DNA from: Dermacentor variabilis | Lineage: Eukaryota > Arthropoda > Arachnida > Ixodida > Ixodidae | Length of the DNA: 64,000 nucleotides | Direction of reading: 5' to 3' | Assembly: GCF_050947875.1 (NCBI RefSeq) | Contig: NC_134572.1 | Span: forward strand, 154,959,105 to 155,023,104 | In this document: positions 1 through 10,600 of the stretch, in pieces | How the letters are laid out: every line of letters starts with the position of its first letter | How positions within the stretch are numbered: the first letter of the stretch is position 1 | Program-made: the position numbers and the translations under genes | Notes under the pieces: generated by a model | The model's database searches: none | What the model saw: the letters and a program-made list of their open reading frames with translations, nothing else | Told to the model about the DNA's origin: nothing

Positions 1-797
1 TGTATTCGATTACATCTTCACGCCTCCAAAGCCGACTTCAGTTTTAGCTTGCCCGTTTCTTCAATTTTCTAAAGCTTAACGCTACTCCCTGAAGGCATGC
101 TCTAGTTGAATTTTCGTCGCTTGCTTAATGGGTTGCCGACTCCTTCACGTTTTTCTGTTGTCTGCGTCTCTTTGCAGGCATCTGTCCAATGGCACATACA
201 CGCTTGTGCATAACCCGCGGGTTAAGTTGTCTACTCAAAAATGTGCCCAGCAGTACAATCCCTATAGCGCGGGCCCAGGAGCCCAGATTTGCCGTATTTA
301 TTTGGGTGCACACGTGTGCACAAAAGCGTCTCTGAACTATTCTCTCAAGAGTAGCTGCACCACAGTTGAGCAAGAATGTGTTGATCCAATGGCACAACAG
401 GACCCCGTGGTCACGCTGATTCGAGCTGGTAACGCGAGAGCTATTCCAGCTAAGCTCGCACGAAAATTGGGGTGGCAAAAGAAGTCACGTGGCGCAAACA
501 GTTCCTACGTCTTTTTATTACTGCGAAAGTTTTATCTGCCCCATTTTGCGAAAATACAGCGTTGAGTTCGGCGGCGTGACCGAACGATGGTAGCCAAATG
601 GATATAGTAAAGACTAAAACCACATCAAGAAATACTCGTACTGATCTCACATATTCAGGGAGGCTCCCGCAAACAAATAAAGTACCTTTTAAAAGAATAT
701 CCGGTGAATCTCGGTGTTTCTCGGAAACAAACGCGGACCTCAGGAGTGCGAGGCTAGCACGCGTTAACGGCGGCATTGCGGCTCCATGATAGTAACG
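1..797. other. Unassigned left flank
   Basis: No recognisable gene or repeat. Short open frames exist on both strands but overlap each other and have no domain signal. This is the left flank of the gypsy insertion that starts at 798. Confidence 0.5.
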
Positions 798-957
798 TGC
801 CAAGGGAGACGACGTTTACAGCAGCATAGCCAGTGGAGGAAAGGAACACAGGTTTATCGAGAGCGTGGTTTATAAAGGCAAGATGCAGCGCGCTGTACAT
901 ACTGCGCATCACCGATGCGCATCCACGCTGACATAATCACTACACGCGTCCGATACA
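798..957 (-). repeat. 3' LTR of the gypsy copy
   Basis: This 160-bp segment aligns over its length with 3042-3201, with shared blocks such as cagcagcatagccagt and ctgcgcatcaccgatgcg. It contains a TATA-like tttataaa and ends in TG/CA-type termini. It lies just past the pol stop codon at 1014 on the minus strand. Confidence 0.75.
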
Positions 958-1013
958 TCCCCCCGCGGGTAACAAACAAAGAGACTTAGAAACATGTACA
1001 CATCCGCCAAAGC

Positions 1014-3035
1014 TTATGACACTTCCTGAAAATTTTTGTCATAATGAAGCTCCTGGGGAGGCTGGATGGCACGAGCCGACCTTCTAGTAGTATGTGTCGG
1101 TAGGATGCCAAGCAAATGATAGCAGTCACTTGTTGGTAGCATTGATCCTACAGTTGTTACTAGAGGTGAGGCCTTGGAGGCTTGCGCTGTTGATTCAGCT
1201 GGTGTTGCAGACGCCGGTGCACGGGAGTTTTCACATGGTGGACTTTCCTCGCAGTCGTAATCACTTTGACCGTTATACTGTTCACCCGTCCTAAGGAGAT
1301 GTGGGCAGTTGCGCCACAGCACACGGTTATCTTGAGTTCGTACGAAATAGAAACGTGAAGTTTCACCAACGACCTTCCCTTTTGGGGACCACCCCGTTGC
1401 GTCATGACGTCTCACCTGCGCGCCTCTGCGCAGTATTTGCAGAGGCTTCACACCATTGGCTTGGTGGTGCTTTCTCACAGGCATTCGGGACACCCTGCTG
1501 AAGTCAGGAAGCTTAGAACGAAGTCGCCTTCTTTGCAGAAGCTCACCCGGATAATGCCCATCTTCCAGTGGTGTTGTGGACTTCCCAGCCGAAAGTCCTC
1601 CCTCACCTCTTGAGTCTCTCAGGATGCACTTTACGATTTGCACACCTTTTTCAGCCAAGCCGTTCGATTGCGGATAATGAGGGCTGGAGGATACGTGATT
1701 GAAGACGTATGTTTTGGCAAATCTGGCAAACTCAGGGCTTGAAAACTGGGGTCCGTTCTCCGTGCCAACTTCTACAGGTAAGCCGTAGCTGGCGAACTTG
1801 GCGCCAAGGGCTGCGATCGTAGGGGCTACACTTGTGTCTCCTAGTTACTCCACCTCAGGGAAATTTGAAACGGCCTTGTAAGCAGCCACGTACGAATTTC
1901 CAGCATAAGAAAGGATGTCTACGCCAACCCTATACCAGGCACAGTTAGGAACTGGCCGCATTTGGCTCACGTGGTTGCCTGTACACGTACTTTCTGCATG
2001 TTGCGCAGTTTTCTACTAGCGCAGAGATTTCGCCATTCAGACCAGGCCAAAATACAGGAGTTCAGGCTCTCTTTGCACTTTGACAACCCGAGGTGGCCAC
2101 TATGTATTCTTTTTAGGATGCTTTGTCGCATACTCTTCAGTGTTACAACTTTCGAGCCCTTCAGCAATATTACAATAACGACCAACAATTCTTTCGCAAA
2201 GGGCTTGAGTTCCCCGGTCACCGGCTGCCCGCTTGCTAAGCTCTTCCTCACGGCTTGTAGGTATACGTCACGAGATGTTTCTTGCTGCAGAAACCGCTGC
2301 GTTTCGGAAGTACCCATGTAGCCCAAGGACTGCACTGAATGGATATCTACGTCGTCTGTGGTACCAACTTTGTCTTTGCCCTGGTCAGCCATTGAGTGTG
2401 ACAACATGTCAGCAAGAACCAGCTGCTTTCCGGAAATGTACTGCAAGGCAAAGTTGTATTTTAGCTGCCGCAAAAAGAATCATTGCACTCGAGGTGGCAT
2501 GCCGGCGATTTCCTTTTGCGCGATCCCTACAAGCGACTTACAGTCTGTTCTTCCGCACACAAACTCGTGAAACCTTTCACGCCCAAACCGAATTCCGAGT
2601 GTCTGCTTCTCAATTTGTGCATAGCTTTGCTCGGGTTAACACACGAGATGCATATGCTACCGGTCACCATTCACCATTGTAGCTTTGCAACAATTCTGCG
2701 CCGACACCTTCCTTTGATTCGTCGCACGTTATCTTGGTTTCTCTTTGCGGATCAAAGATTGCAAGCAGGAGGGCGGTAGTCAAAACTTGCTTTAAGATTT
2801 TTCACACTTGCGCGTGGTTTACTGCCCATGCAACTCGGCGCGGGACTTGATAAGCTCTCGTAAAAGCGTCGTTCGCTCGGACAACCGTGGCACGAATTTG
2901 CTGTAATAGTTAAGCACTCCCAGCATCCGCTGGACGTCAGTCTTGGACGTTCGTGTCGTCATTTTTGGCAAGCTTTCCGTAAGCTTTGGGTCAGGTGATA
3001 TGCCTGTGAGGCATATGACGTCACCAAGGACGTCC
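1014..3035 (-). pseudogene. Gypsy pol remnant: RT thumb, RNase H, integrase
   Basis: Read on the minus strand, this carries in order the end of reverse transcriptase (about 3030-2850, with LGVLNYYSKFVPRLSE), a broken RNase H with several stops (2820-2470), the HHCC zinc-binding region of integrase (about 2120-2000) and the DDE integrase core (1990-1660). The core keeps the first Asp (VGVDIL) and the Glu (NGLAEKG), but the second Asp motif reads GTENGPQF, so Asp is replaced by Glu. The C-terminal tail ends HYDKNFQEVS followed by a stop at 1014, a tail I recall from tick gypsy polyproteins. Frame changes and internal stops make it non-functional. In a live element it would copy RNA to DNA and integrate it. 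Confidence 0.85.
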
Positions 3036-3041
3036 CCAACG

Positions 3042-3201
3042 CGCGAAAGGAGACGACGCTTACAGCAGCATAGCCAGTACAGGAAATGATCACACGGTTA
3101 TTGCGAGAGTGGCTTATAAAGACATGATGCAGCGCGCTTTACAAACTGCGCATCACCGATGCGTATCCATGCTGATATAATCACTACAGGTGTTGGATAC
3201 A
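3042..3201 (-). repeat. 5' LTR of the gypsy copy
   Basis: Partner of 798-957, the same length (160 bp) and diverged by substitutions. The minus-strand internal side at about 3040 reads ttggggacg, a possible remnant of a TGG-type primer-binding site, which is uncertain. Confidence 0.7.
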
Positions 3202-3272
3202 ACGGTTCTGGTTGACTAAATGTATGTGTAGTGCGTGGGTCATTGCGCATATCACGTTGCAGCCATCGTGCT

Positions 3273-3363
3273 ACAAAACGTGTGGCCTAGAGCACATGAT
3301 GTTCGCCACGTGACGTCGCAGCCAATGGGTAGGAGATTGCGCCACGTAATCAGGGTTTAAAAT
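3273..3363 (-). repeat. Unnamed dispersed repeat, copy 1
   Basis: The reverse complement of this stretch aligns over about 90 bp with 35230-35322, sharing blocks such as acccatt(g/t)gctgcg and ccacacgtt(t/c)tgt. No coding content is evident. It is probably part of a larger dispersed family. Confidence 0.6.
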
Positions 3364-3519
3364 GATTGTATTGTGCAATGGAATCGCCGCTGAGCGGTCC
3401 TTCGAATTATTAACTCCTCGTGGGGAAACTGCCATGGTGAGAAAATTTGGGCGTTTTAGTTGAAACTTACCGAGGAACATTCCAAAGGCAGACGAGAGCT
3501 TGAGCTGACAGGTGAACGC

Positions 3520-4195
3520 TCCAAAAACTATTTCACCAAGCCGATTAATTAAACAAATAATTAACAACGCCAACCACAAGCATGGCTACCTTCGTCGTAA
3601 CTTTTCATCTGCCCTGATTTCATTGAATATACTCTTGTACATCACTTTAATAAGGGCAAAATTAGAATACGCTGCTTGGATACGGGATCCGGGCACTCAA
3701 GTTCTAAGTACATCTTTTTAACTCACTCAGAACAACGCTGCACGGTTTATTACAGGCAATTACAGCAGAGCATCAAGTGTCACATCTATGAAAAATACAT
3801 TGCGCCCGCTTCAGCTCGCCCATCGCCGTCAGTATTTTCGTCTTTGTTTATACCATAATATTTAAAATCACAATCCCTACTTGCTACCCATCTTGATTTC
3901 CGGGCCTTCATATGTGTCTTCCTGCACTGATCGCCGACATAAAGTAAAAATTATTTCTTGTCGAACGAAACCTTGTTCTCAGTCTTTCATTCCCCGTACA
4001 GCATACCACTGGAACAATGTTCCCGGACTAACCGCCGCCATGGAAGACAAGTGCCTGTTTCGCGCTACTTTAGCTAATACTGTTACTTCAGGCACCACCT
4101 AGATATGTTGTACACTAACTTTTTGCTGCATTTCCTTGTTTTTAATATCTTTGTACCCCCCCACCCTCTGTTATGCCTTTGGCCTTGAGGGTAAA
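3520..4195 (+). pseudogene. LINE reverse transcriptase C-terminal fragment
   Basis: Plus-strand frames give YLRRNFSSALISLNIL and TLIRAKLEYAAW near 3585-3690, the conserved region after the RT thumb in Jockey/CR1-type non-LTR retrotransposons. They continue in shifted frames through RTAYHWNNVP (about 3995) to a stop near 4101. The tail at 4160-4200 (ctttggccttgagggtaaataaatg) looks like the 3' UTR of such an element. Endonuclease and catalytic RT are missing, as expected of 5' truncation during target-primed reverse transcription. At least two frameshifts are present. The clade is not certain. Confidence 0.75.
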
Positions 4196-4900
4196 TAAAT
4201 GAAAGGCAAAATAATGCTTTTGCATTCCCACATGTAAGCAGTCTTAAGCATCTCCGCCACAATTCTTTTTGCTTGCGTATCGGTGCTTTTGGTTCCGTGG
4301 AGGCAGCAAAGGCTGCTGAAAGCCGAAGTTAGTGTGACAATCACTATAGGAACGGAAACGATCGGTTCACGTGGTACACCATTGCCCTGCAACTGCTCTT
4401 AGATCCTATCGAAAGGGTTTCCATATTGAAGCAAGCAGTCCCATTCTCAGTGTCATACTGCTCTGATCGTCTCTTTGTACAATCCGGTTCTAGCAGGGTA
4501 ATGCGCATTCAGTTTTATATTAGTAGATATACTCAGTGGCTCAATTTGCGTAATCCGCAAGACCGGAGCCGCCGGCACCGGCAAAGCGGGAAGAACAGGC
4601 AAGGAGAACTTTGCCTTAAAGCTTCTTACTTCAAAGGACCTTCTATAGATATACGTTATCATCATTGATTGCTTTAACCACAGCCCGATGCCTTCAATTG
4701 CCCTCGGCGAATCCTTCTTCCCACATCCCCTTCTCTCAAAGATAACCTTTAAAAAATGAAACAAAAACGGCAACATCCATCTCTCCATGACTTTGAGGGT
4801 GATTAATTAGTATTGAACCCATATAGCTACGCAATAGTACATGACCGGGGTTGTTGGAGAAGCATGGGAGAGGCCTTTGCCGTGCAGTGGGCGCAACCAG
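4196..4900. other. Unassigned interval
   Basis: Only short overlapping frames on both strands; no domain, repeat partner or RNA gene recognised. Confidence 0.5.
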
Positions 4901-4903
4901 GCT

Positions 4904-4951
<48 letters not shown>

Positions 4952-4952
4952 A

Positions 4953-5036
<84 letters not shown>
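4901..5036 (+). repeat. (GCT)n/(GAT)n microsatellite
   Basis: About five GCT units (4901-4915) pass directly into about 40 GAT units, with one interruption (gataatgat) near 4950. All open frames across it (poly-Asp, poly-Met, poly-Ser, poly-His) are repeat artefacts. Confidence 0.97.
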
Positions 5037-5037
<1 letters not shown>

Positions 5038-5336
5038 GCTACGCAACGCATTGTCATCCTCGAAACGAGTTACGTGTTAGACGCATACTTCAGCAGCACT
5101 CCTCTTTCGTGCTTCCAAAGAACACTCGCTGCCACACGACTAAGCCTCCACGAAGCGTGCACGTTGCATCCGCAATGCATGGTGCACTGGTGCGTGGGCG
5201 AGCGCTGACAAACGCACCATGAGAAAACCGGGCTACTTTTTCGCGCTTCTTTCTGGATACGCTGCACCATGTATTGATAGTGTCGAGACGTTCGTGTGAG
5301 GTCTCCAAGACAAGCAGCGCTGCGCAACGGTGACTG

Positions 5337-5742
5337 CACTGTAAAAATACTTACAACCTGAAGGGTGTTTTCTTGTCGCACTGGTAACACCTTACGGTTA
5401 CGTGCTTACAAAAATGCATAGAGGATATCCACGAAGCTCTAACTAGACTAGCGCTGACGAAAGACGAAGTTCAAAACTGCGTAATCATTTTGACAACCTT
5501 GAGCGCACAGACATATCTGGCAGGATAGTTTCATATCTGTCTCTGAAATTCTCATTGGCACACATTTTTATGAGCCAAAGACTATCAGAAGGGCTACATT
5601 GCTTTCAACTACGTATTTTGTCATCGCGTGGCTAGTTAGAGCTCCGTTGGCGTCCTCTGCAAATTTTTGTGAGGTCCTTACGGTAAGGGTGTTACCAGTG
5701 CGACAACGAGCACCCGTGAAACTGTAAACATTTTTATAGTGC
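5337..5742. repeat. Inverted pair of ~135-bp repeats
   Basis: The left arm, 5337-5470, and the reverse complement of 5606-5742 align end to end. Shared blocks include ttgtcgcactggtaacacc and agctctaactag, and matching frames in both arms read CRTGNTL. A spacer of about 135 bp separates them. The arms could be a foldback or MITE-like element, or two head-to-head copies of a dispersed unit. I found no target duplication. Confidence 0.7.
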
Positions 5743-5975
5743 GCAATAGCTGAGAATTTTACCTTCGCTTGCCGCGCGTTCAATAGCATACACAGTGGCC
5801 CTAGATGAGGACAAGTTCATTGAAGATAGCTACATATCCAGCGCAGTGATGGTGATCTTCGCTAAAGGTGGTAGCAACTTTATTGAGACTCTGCTCAGTT
5901 ATGATCTGGCTGGCCCGAGTCCTAGGATGGCCCCTCACGAGGAGCGACCTTTTCGGCCCAGGCAACGAGGGCTTT

Positions 5976-6530
5976 TTATACTTTTTCATCCGGCGTTCTG
6001 AGCAGCTCTTCCCACGTCTGTTGTGAGGGAGCTGGCAGGAGCGACCTGGGAGGGGGTAAGCCCTCGCACCCCCAAAGAATGTGATTTTGGGTAGCCAATG
6101 TTTGATTTGTGCAATTTTGACATATTGGGTTCCATTGCCCGTTAGTAATTTTGGCTAGCCAATGTGGGCTGGGGAACAATATAGTTTGGATTCGACGCAG
6201 GATCGAGGCTTGCGCTCGCGTGAGGCTTGCGTTTGGAGGCGGCTAGATTCGCCTTTTTCGCCTGTAATAGTTTGTTATTTCGTGGTATGTCGTCGGTGCC
6301 TCATCCATGGGATCCGAGTCTGAGGGGCACAGCTCCCGGTTGATTATACCTCGCGCTACCCAGTGCGCCTCCTCATTCCCTTGATTCCCCGAATGGGCAG
6401 GGACCCATACGAGTTCAACAGTGTTTTCATTATTAAAGTCCCGTAGGACTCGCGCTGCACAGACGCCTATGCTGCCTCTCGAAAAGTGGGCCGTCTTCCA
6501 TACTGACTCGTATTGGGGAGGTGGCGTCCC
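5976..6530 (-). pseudogene. LINE RNase H / C-terminal fragment
   Basis: The minus strand reads VWVPAHSGNQGNEEAH followed by RGIINREL, then RRIQTILFPSPHW and CQNCTNQTLATQNH, the arrangement at the end of ORF2 in I-type LINEs that carry an RNase H domain plus a Cys/His tail. The conserved His (PAHSG) is present. The final acidic residue, normally Asp in GNEEAD, is His, so the domain is inactive. The frame breaks near 6180. It has the same domain arrangement as 31740-33195. Only the 3' part survives. Confidence 0.8.
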
Positions 6531-7117
6531 TTTCAGTGGCGTGTTTGGTTGATTTTCGCTAAAGCGTTCGCGTGAAAGTTGTTAATTGGAAACTGATCCA
6601 TACCCAGTACATTTGTGGCACAGCCATCTAAATTATCGTGTTGCTGTCCTTGAGAGAATCGTGTGACCTGATTTTGATTCCGAACAACATCGGGACAACT
6701 TAAGCAACCTTTTTTGTTCATTATACATAGGGAGTGACACACACATTGTGACACATACTCAGTGACCCAAGCTGGCCTCAAAGTGGTTCGTGAAACACCT
6801 GCACGTACCGAGTGCCCTACATCAGACGTCCCAAGTCGGTATCAAATATTTTTCCGAGCAGTGATGCCTACCCACACGTAAATATAAAAGCGACCCTATC
6901 GGCGTGAAGGAGGTTCGCTGAAAAGCCTCAGCGGCACAACTCAGTGACGCAAGTTCGTCTGATGGTTGGTGTCCAACATTTCTATGTCAGCACAGCATCC
7001 CGGTGCACTAGCCATTTGTCCATGGACTACCCAGTGAACCAGGTAGGCGGTAAAATGGTTTATACAAACATACATGCACACGTAGATACATATATTCATA
7101 AGTACATTCACCCCCAT
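6531..7117. other. Unassigned interval with repeated short motif
   Basis: No gene recognised. The motif actcagtgac(c/g)caag occurs twice (about 6757 and 6938), which hints at a diverged dispersed repeat, but I cannot bound it. Confidence 0.4.
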
Positions 7118-7490
7118 CATCAGCCTACTTTTTATGTCCACTGCAGGACGAAGGTGTGTTGCAGTAATCTCGATTTACCTCTTCCTTGCTCTAGCTTATT
7201 CCAACTTCCGCTCGGAAATTTCCAAATTTCATCACCCAACCTAATTTTCAGCCGTCCTTGACAGCGCTTCCTTTCTCTTGTAACTCTAATAATTCAACGG
7301 CTATCTGCCTTAAGCACTCCATGGCCTGCTCGCCTCCATTTTTTCTCTGAATGTTAAATATGATATTGGCTATGCCCGTTTGCTCTCTTATCTACATCGC
7401 TCTCTTCCTGTCTCTTAACGGTATGCCTGATGTTTCTCGTTCTATCGCGCTTAGCGCGGCAGTATTGGTAGTAAGGCAGGTTTTTTGGGC
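7118..7490 (-). pseudogene. RTE-like LINE 3' fragment, copy A
   Basis: The minus strand corresponds to the C-terminal end of an RTE-like ORF2, the region with the GHV/RGRP-type tail. The same sequence, diverged, lies in the opposite orientation at 33453-33795: agagacaggaagagagcgatgtagataagagagcaaa here against agacaggatgatagcggtgcggataagagagcaaa there. Many stops are present. The terminal catcatcagcctact block at about 7113 is the 3' end I recall for this common tick family. Confidence 0.7.
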
Positions 7491-8640
7491 CTTCGGGGTA
7501 CGCATTTATACTAGTACAAAACTGACTTTGGTCTAGTTAAGTTATGGCATTCATACCATTGTAATTGATTTTTGTTAACTAACTTACGGCTAATTTTCAC
7601 GGTTTAATTGAAGTTGTTATACGTACGTAGGGGGTGACGCAAACACACGATACTAATTTTCTCCACACTCATGCGACTTAATGCTATAATAGGATAGCAG
7701 ATTGTTAGTTCACGTTAAGATGCTTCGCAAAGGCAGCTATTATCTCTACATCGAGTTGTAGGCAATTTACCTAAACATTACACCCATAATCTTTCTTGTT
7801 TTTCAGTTGCACTCTAATATTTTAAAATTACTATCTGACATCTGTCAGACTTTTTCAGACAATCAGTTGCTCATTCCTGTGGCGCTTGCACGAAGAAATA
7901 GAAAAACAACAGAGTTATACACAAAATTCTTTTGCGCCTGACAGCTGTTAAAATTGTCCATCACATAAAAATACGCCCATATGGCTAGAGGTCACAACTA
8001 ACTAAATAATATTCCTCTACCGCAATGGACGACTCTATTTAAAATAAGCCAAGATAAACGCCATAACGTATGGACAACAAATCAGTCAATCTGCACGCGC
8101 TTTACAATCCAAGTAGATAAGTTCGTAGGTTATAGTTGAGGGCCTTGGAAACCTAATTCGAAAATTCTGGGGCATAATGGTCTCCATCACGCGGTATTAT
8201 CTGCCTAGTTGTCCACTCCGAAATAGTTTAGCGTTCCCACTCTACAGCACATCTTGTGAAAAATATGCATGCCAAAAGAGTGCCGTTAAAGAAATATCAT
8301 CGCAGCTCTTGGCGCTATATAGTCATGGCGCGATATTTGTGTATCTTATTGAAACGGCCACTATACAATTATGTTTCGTGATTTATTGTATTTTCTATTT
8401 TACGTGAATATATGTTGTACTTCCAACTGCCACGTTGTCAAATGAAACTAGCCCTGTAGCATAACAAAACTAAAAATAATATCAATACATGGTAGGCTTG
8501 TACGGCATATTTATATGTAGTAGTATATGAAATATATGTATGTAGCAGTATATCTAATTTTTGTTTGGCCAAAGCAAGCACTATTTGCTGCCTTTTTAAA
8601 TGGGAACCGTTTCTTGACAAACATTTGCCACTTTCACAGT
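7491..8640. other. Unassigned AT-rich interval
   Basis: No gene, RNA or repeat partner recognised over about 1.1 kb. The sequence is AT-rich with short frames only. Confidence 0.5.
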
Positions 8641-9175
8641 GCCTATCTAGCCGCTTAGGTCTTAGTGCTTTCATGGTCTTTTCGTTAACTTAGTAGGTAC
8701 CAACATTGGCATAGTATGACAACAGTGCATGAAGAACAGAAGTTATAGGTCACGACATGGATATCACGACATGTGTAATATGTAAGCCACGAAACAGCTA
8801 CCTGCGTCTTGGTACTATCATGGTTGTTTCGTTAAGTTTGCGGGCACCAAAACTGGCATAATATGACAAGAGTGTTTGACAAACAGAAATCATAGGTAAT
8901 GGCATGATTTTCATGACATGCGTGTCATGTAAGAAAAAAAACAGTCGCTTACGTCATGGTATGTTCCGAAATTGGCATACGATGAGAAGAGTGTATGACG
9001 AACCTAAGTGATAAGTCATCACATTATTTCAGGAAAGGCCTGTGATATAGGTAATGAAACAGCTCTTTATTTCTTGGTATGTGCGAAAATTGGCATAGTA
9101 CGACAAGAGCAGTTGACTTGCATAAATGATAGATCGTGCCCCCCCCCCATGACATGTATAATGATACGCGTATTT
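8641..9175 (+). repeat. Diverged tandem repeat, about four units of 117-150 bp
   Basis: Anchor motifs cttggtac/tatcatggt, aattggcata(g/c)tatgacaagagtg and catgacatg recur at 8658, 8808, 8952 and 9069, giving periods of about 150, 144 and 117 bp. The third and fourth units lack part of the tttcgttaacttgg block. A further isolated piece lies at 12965-13040. Function unknown; it looks like a short satellite array. Confidence 0.8.
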
Positions 9176-9229
9176 GTTTGTCTTTATCGGGTGGCACGTT
9201 TCACCGCCTAACAAATGCCAGACGCGCCT

Positions 9230-9570
9230 GCATGTATCGGAAGTTTCTGGAATTTTATCGATGATTGCATCCGCTGTCTGTGACCGAACCTTCTGTAATG
9301 TGATTGCATGTGTGCGCGACGCGTATATTGCAGAACTTTGTGGAAGGCACGCAAGTACCAGCGATTACTATGGAACATTCGACGACCGTTGTATAAAAAC
9401 CGACGCGCTCGACCCGCTGATCAGATTTTGACGAATCCCGACTGTGTTCGCCACTGTCGCCATTCTTTAAGTGTAGCCTGTTTTTGTAGGCAGACGTTCG
9501 CCCAATAACAGTTATTTTCGTCTTTCACAGTATTGCTACTGTGTTCTTTATACGCCACTACCATGTGACA
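9230..9570 (+). repeat. 5' LTR of gypsy element 2
   Basis: The segment has a promoter-like TATAAAA at about 9390, a polyadenylation-like caataac near 9506 and a CA terminus at 9569-9570, followed after two bases by tggtggaggt, a plausible primer-binding site. Gag begins about 160 bp later. The left edge is uncertain and may be eroded into the tandem repeats. No matching 3' LTR is seen because the element is truncated at about 11935. Confidence 0.65.
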
Positions 9571-10600
9571 TCTGGTGGAGGTGATTTTTGTTCCAAGCCC
9601 AGACCGCAAAAAGAACGCCAACGTAGTCCAGGGCCATCGAGCAAGCCGCCGTCTACAACAGCTGCCCCCTGAGCATGGACTTCTACCTGAGAAAACCAAG
9701 AAGACTGTGGCCAAGACAACCACAATGGCAGCCCCAGTGCCACCCCTCGTGCTCCAACAACCCAGAGAGCCCCTTAGCTTCCGTCGAGCTACGTCTTAGG
9801 ATCCGAAAACCTGGCTCGAAACCTTCGAAAGGATCTCGACCTGCATCCCCTGGACATATGAGCGTATGGTACGACATGTGTATTTCTCCTTGGAAGATGC
9901 CTGGAGATCTTGGTTCAAGAACCGGGAGTCCACCCTTACAACATGGGACCTGTTCCGCAGTAACTTCCTGAGGACGTTTAAAAGCGTTGTCCGAAAATAA
10001 AGGGCCGAAGTTCTGCTAGAAACCCGATGGCGATGGTCTCATCTTCTCGGAAGAAATGACCCGTCTTTTTAAGCACGCCGACCCGGAAATGTCCGAAGAG
10101 AAAAAAAATGCATTTCTTGATGCGAGGCGTAAAGCAAGAGCTTTTCGCCGGACTGATCCAATACCCACTGAAGACCGTAGCTGAGTTCTTGAAAGAGGCA
10201 ACGACGATTGAGAAAACGCAAGAAATGCGCAGTAGGAAATATGACCACCAAGTGCTCACGTCGAAGTGCTCCATCCATGCACTGGGCTCCGATTATCTCT
10301 AACAGACCATCCGGGCCATTGTTCGCGAAGAACTGCGCAAAATGTTTCCTTCGTCGTAACCTCCGGTGTCATCAGTCACTGACATCGTCAAGGACGAACT
10401 TAGACGGTCACTGGGCGTTACCGAAGTGCAGCGCAAATCATCGCTTTCCGTGCCGGAAGCGATGACCTACGCCACCGCCGCCCGTCGTCATGGTCTCCCT
10501 CCGTGACCGCGCCAGGGCCGAGGTCAACCGGAATTCGAAATGGATAAGATGTTGGAAGAACAAGCGATACCGCCGGAAAGCTCTCGTAGTCGCCACGCCT
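9571..10600 (+). pseudogene. Gypsy gag remnant
   Basis: The gag start reads MAAPVPPLVLQQPREP (about 9724), continuing in several frames through DPKTWLETFERIST, SLEDAWRSWFKNREST, LTTWDLFRSNFL and TIRAIVREELRKMF. This is the capsid-like protein of tick Ty3/gypsy elements by recall. At least four frame changes and several stops occur. The zinc knuckle and protease expected next are missing: the frame passes near 10590 into the linker that normally follows protease. Gag would package element RNA; this copy cannot. Confidence 0.8.

Larger units (their letters stand above)
798..3201 (-). mobile_element. Ty3/gypsy retrotransposon with large internal deletion
   Basis: Two similar 160-bp direct repeats (798-957 and 3042-3201) bound a minus-strand pol remnant, as expected of an LTR retrotransposon. 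On the minus strand the LTR begins TGTATC, and just upstream of the 3' copy lies a G-rich tract that fits a polypurine primer. Outer flanks share a short direct repeat (aacg at 794-797; aacg at 3201-3204, overlapping the LTR edge by one base), compatible with a 4-bp target duplication. Gag, protease and most of RT are absent: the 5' LTR runs almost directly into the RT thumb. An internal deletion after insertion explains this best. Family placement (K02A2.6-like gypsy of ticks) is from recall. Confidence 0.75.

Noticed and set aside
3271..3579. 102-codon minus frame
   Set aside because: Lies antisense to a LINE fragment and a dispersed repeat; shadow frame.
4807..5222. Poly-Ser, poly-His, poly-Asp and poly-Met open frames
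   Set aside because: All arise from the GAT/GCT microsatellite and are open in every frame by composition.
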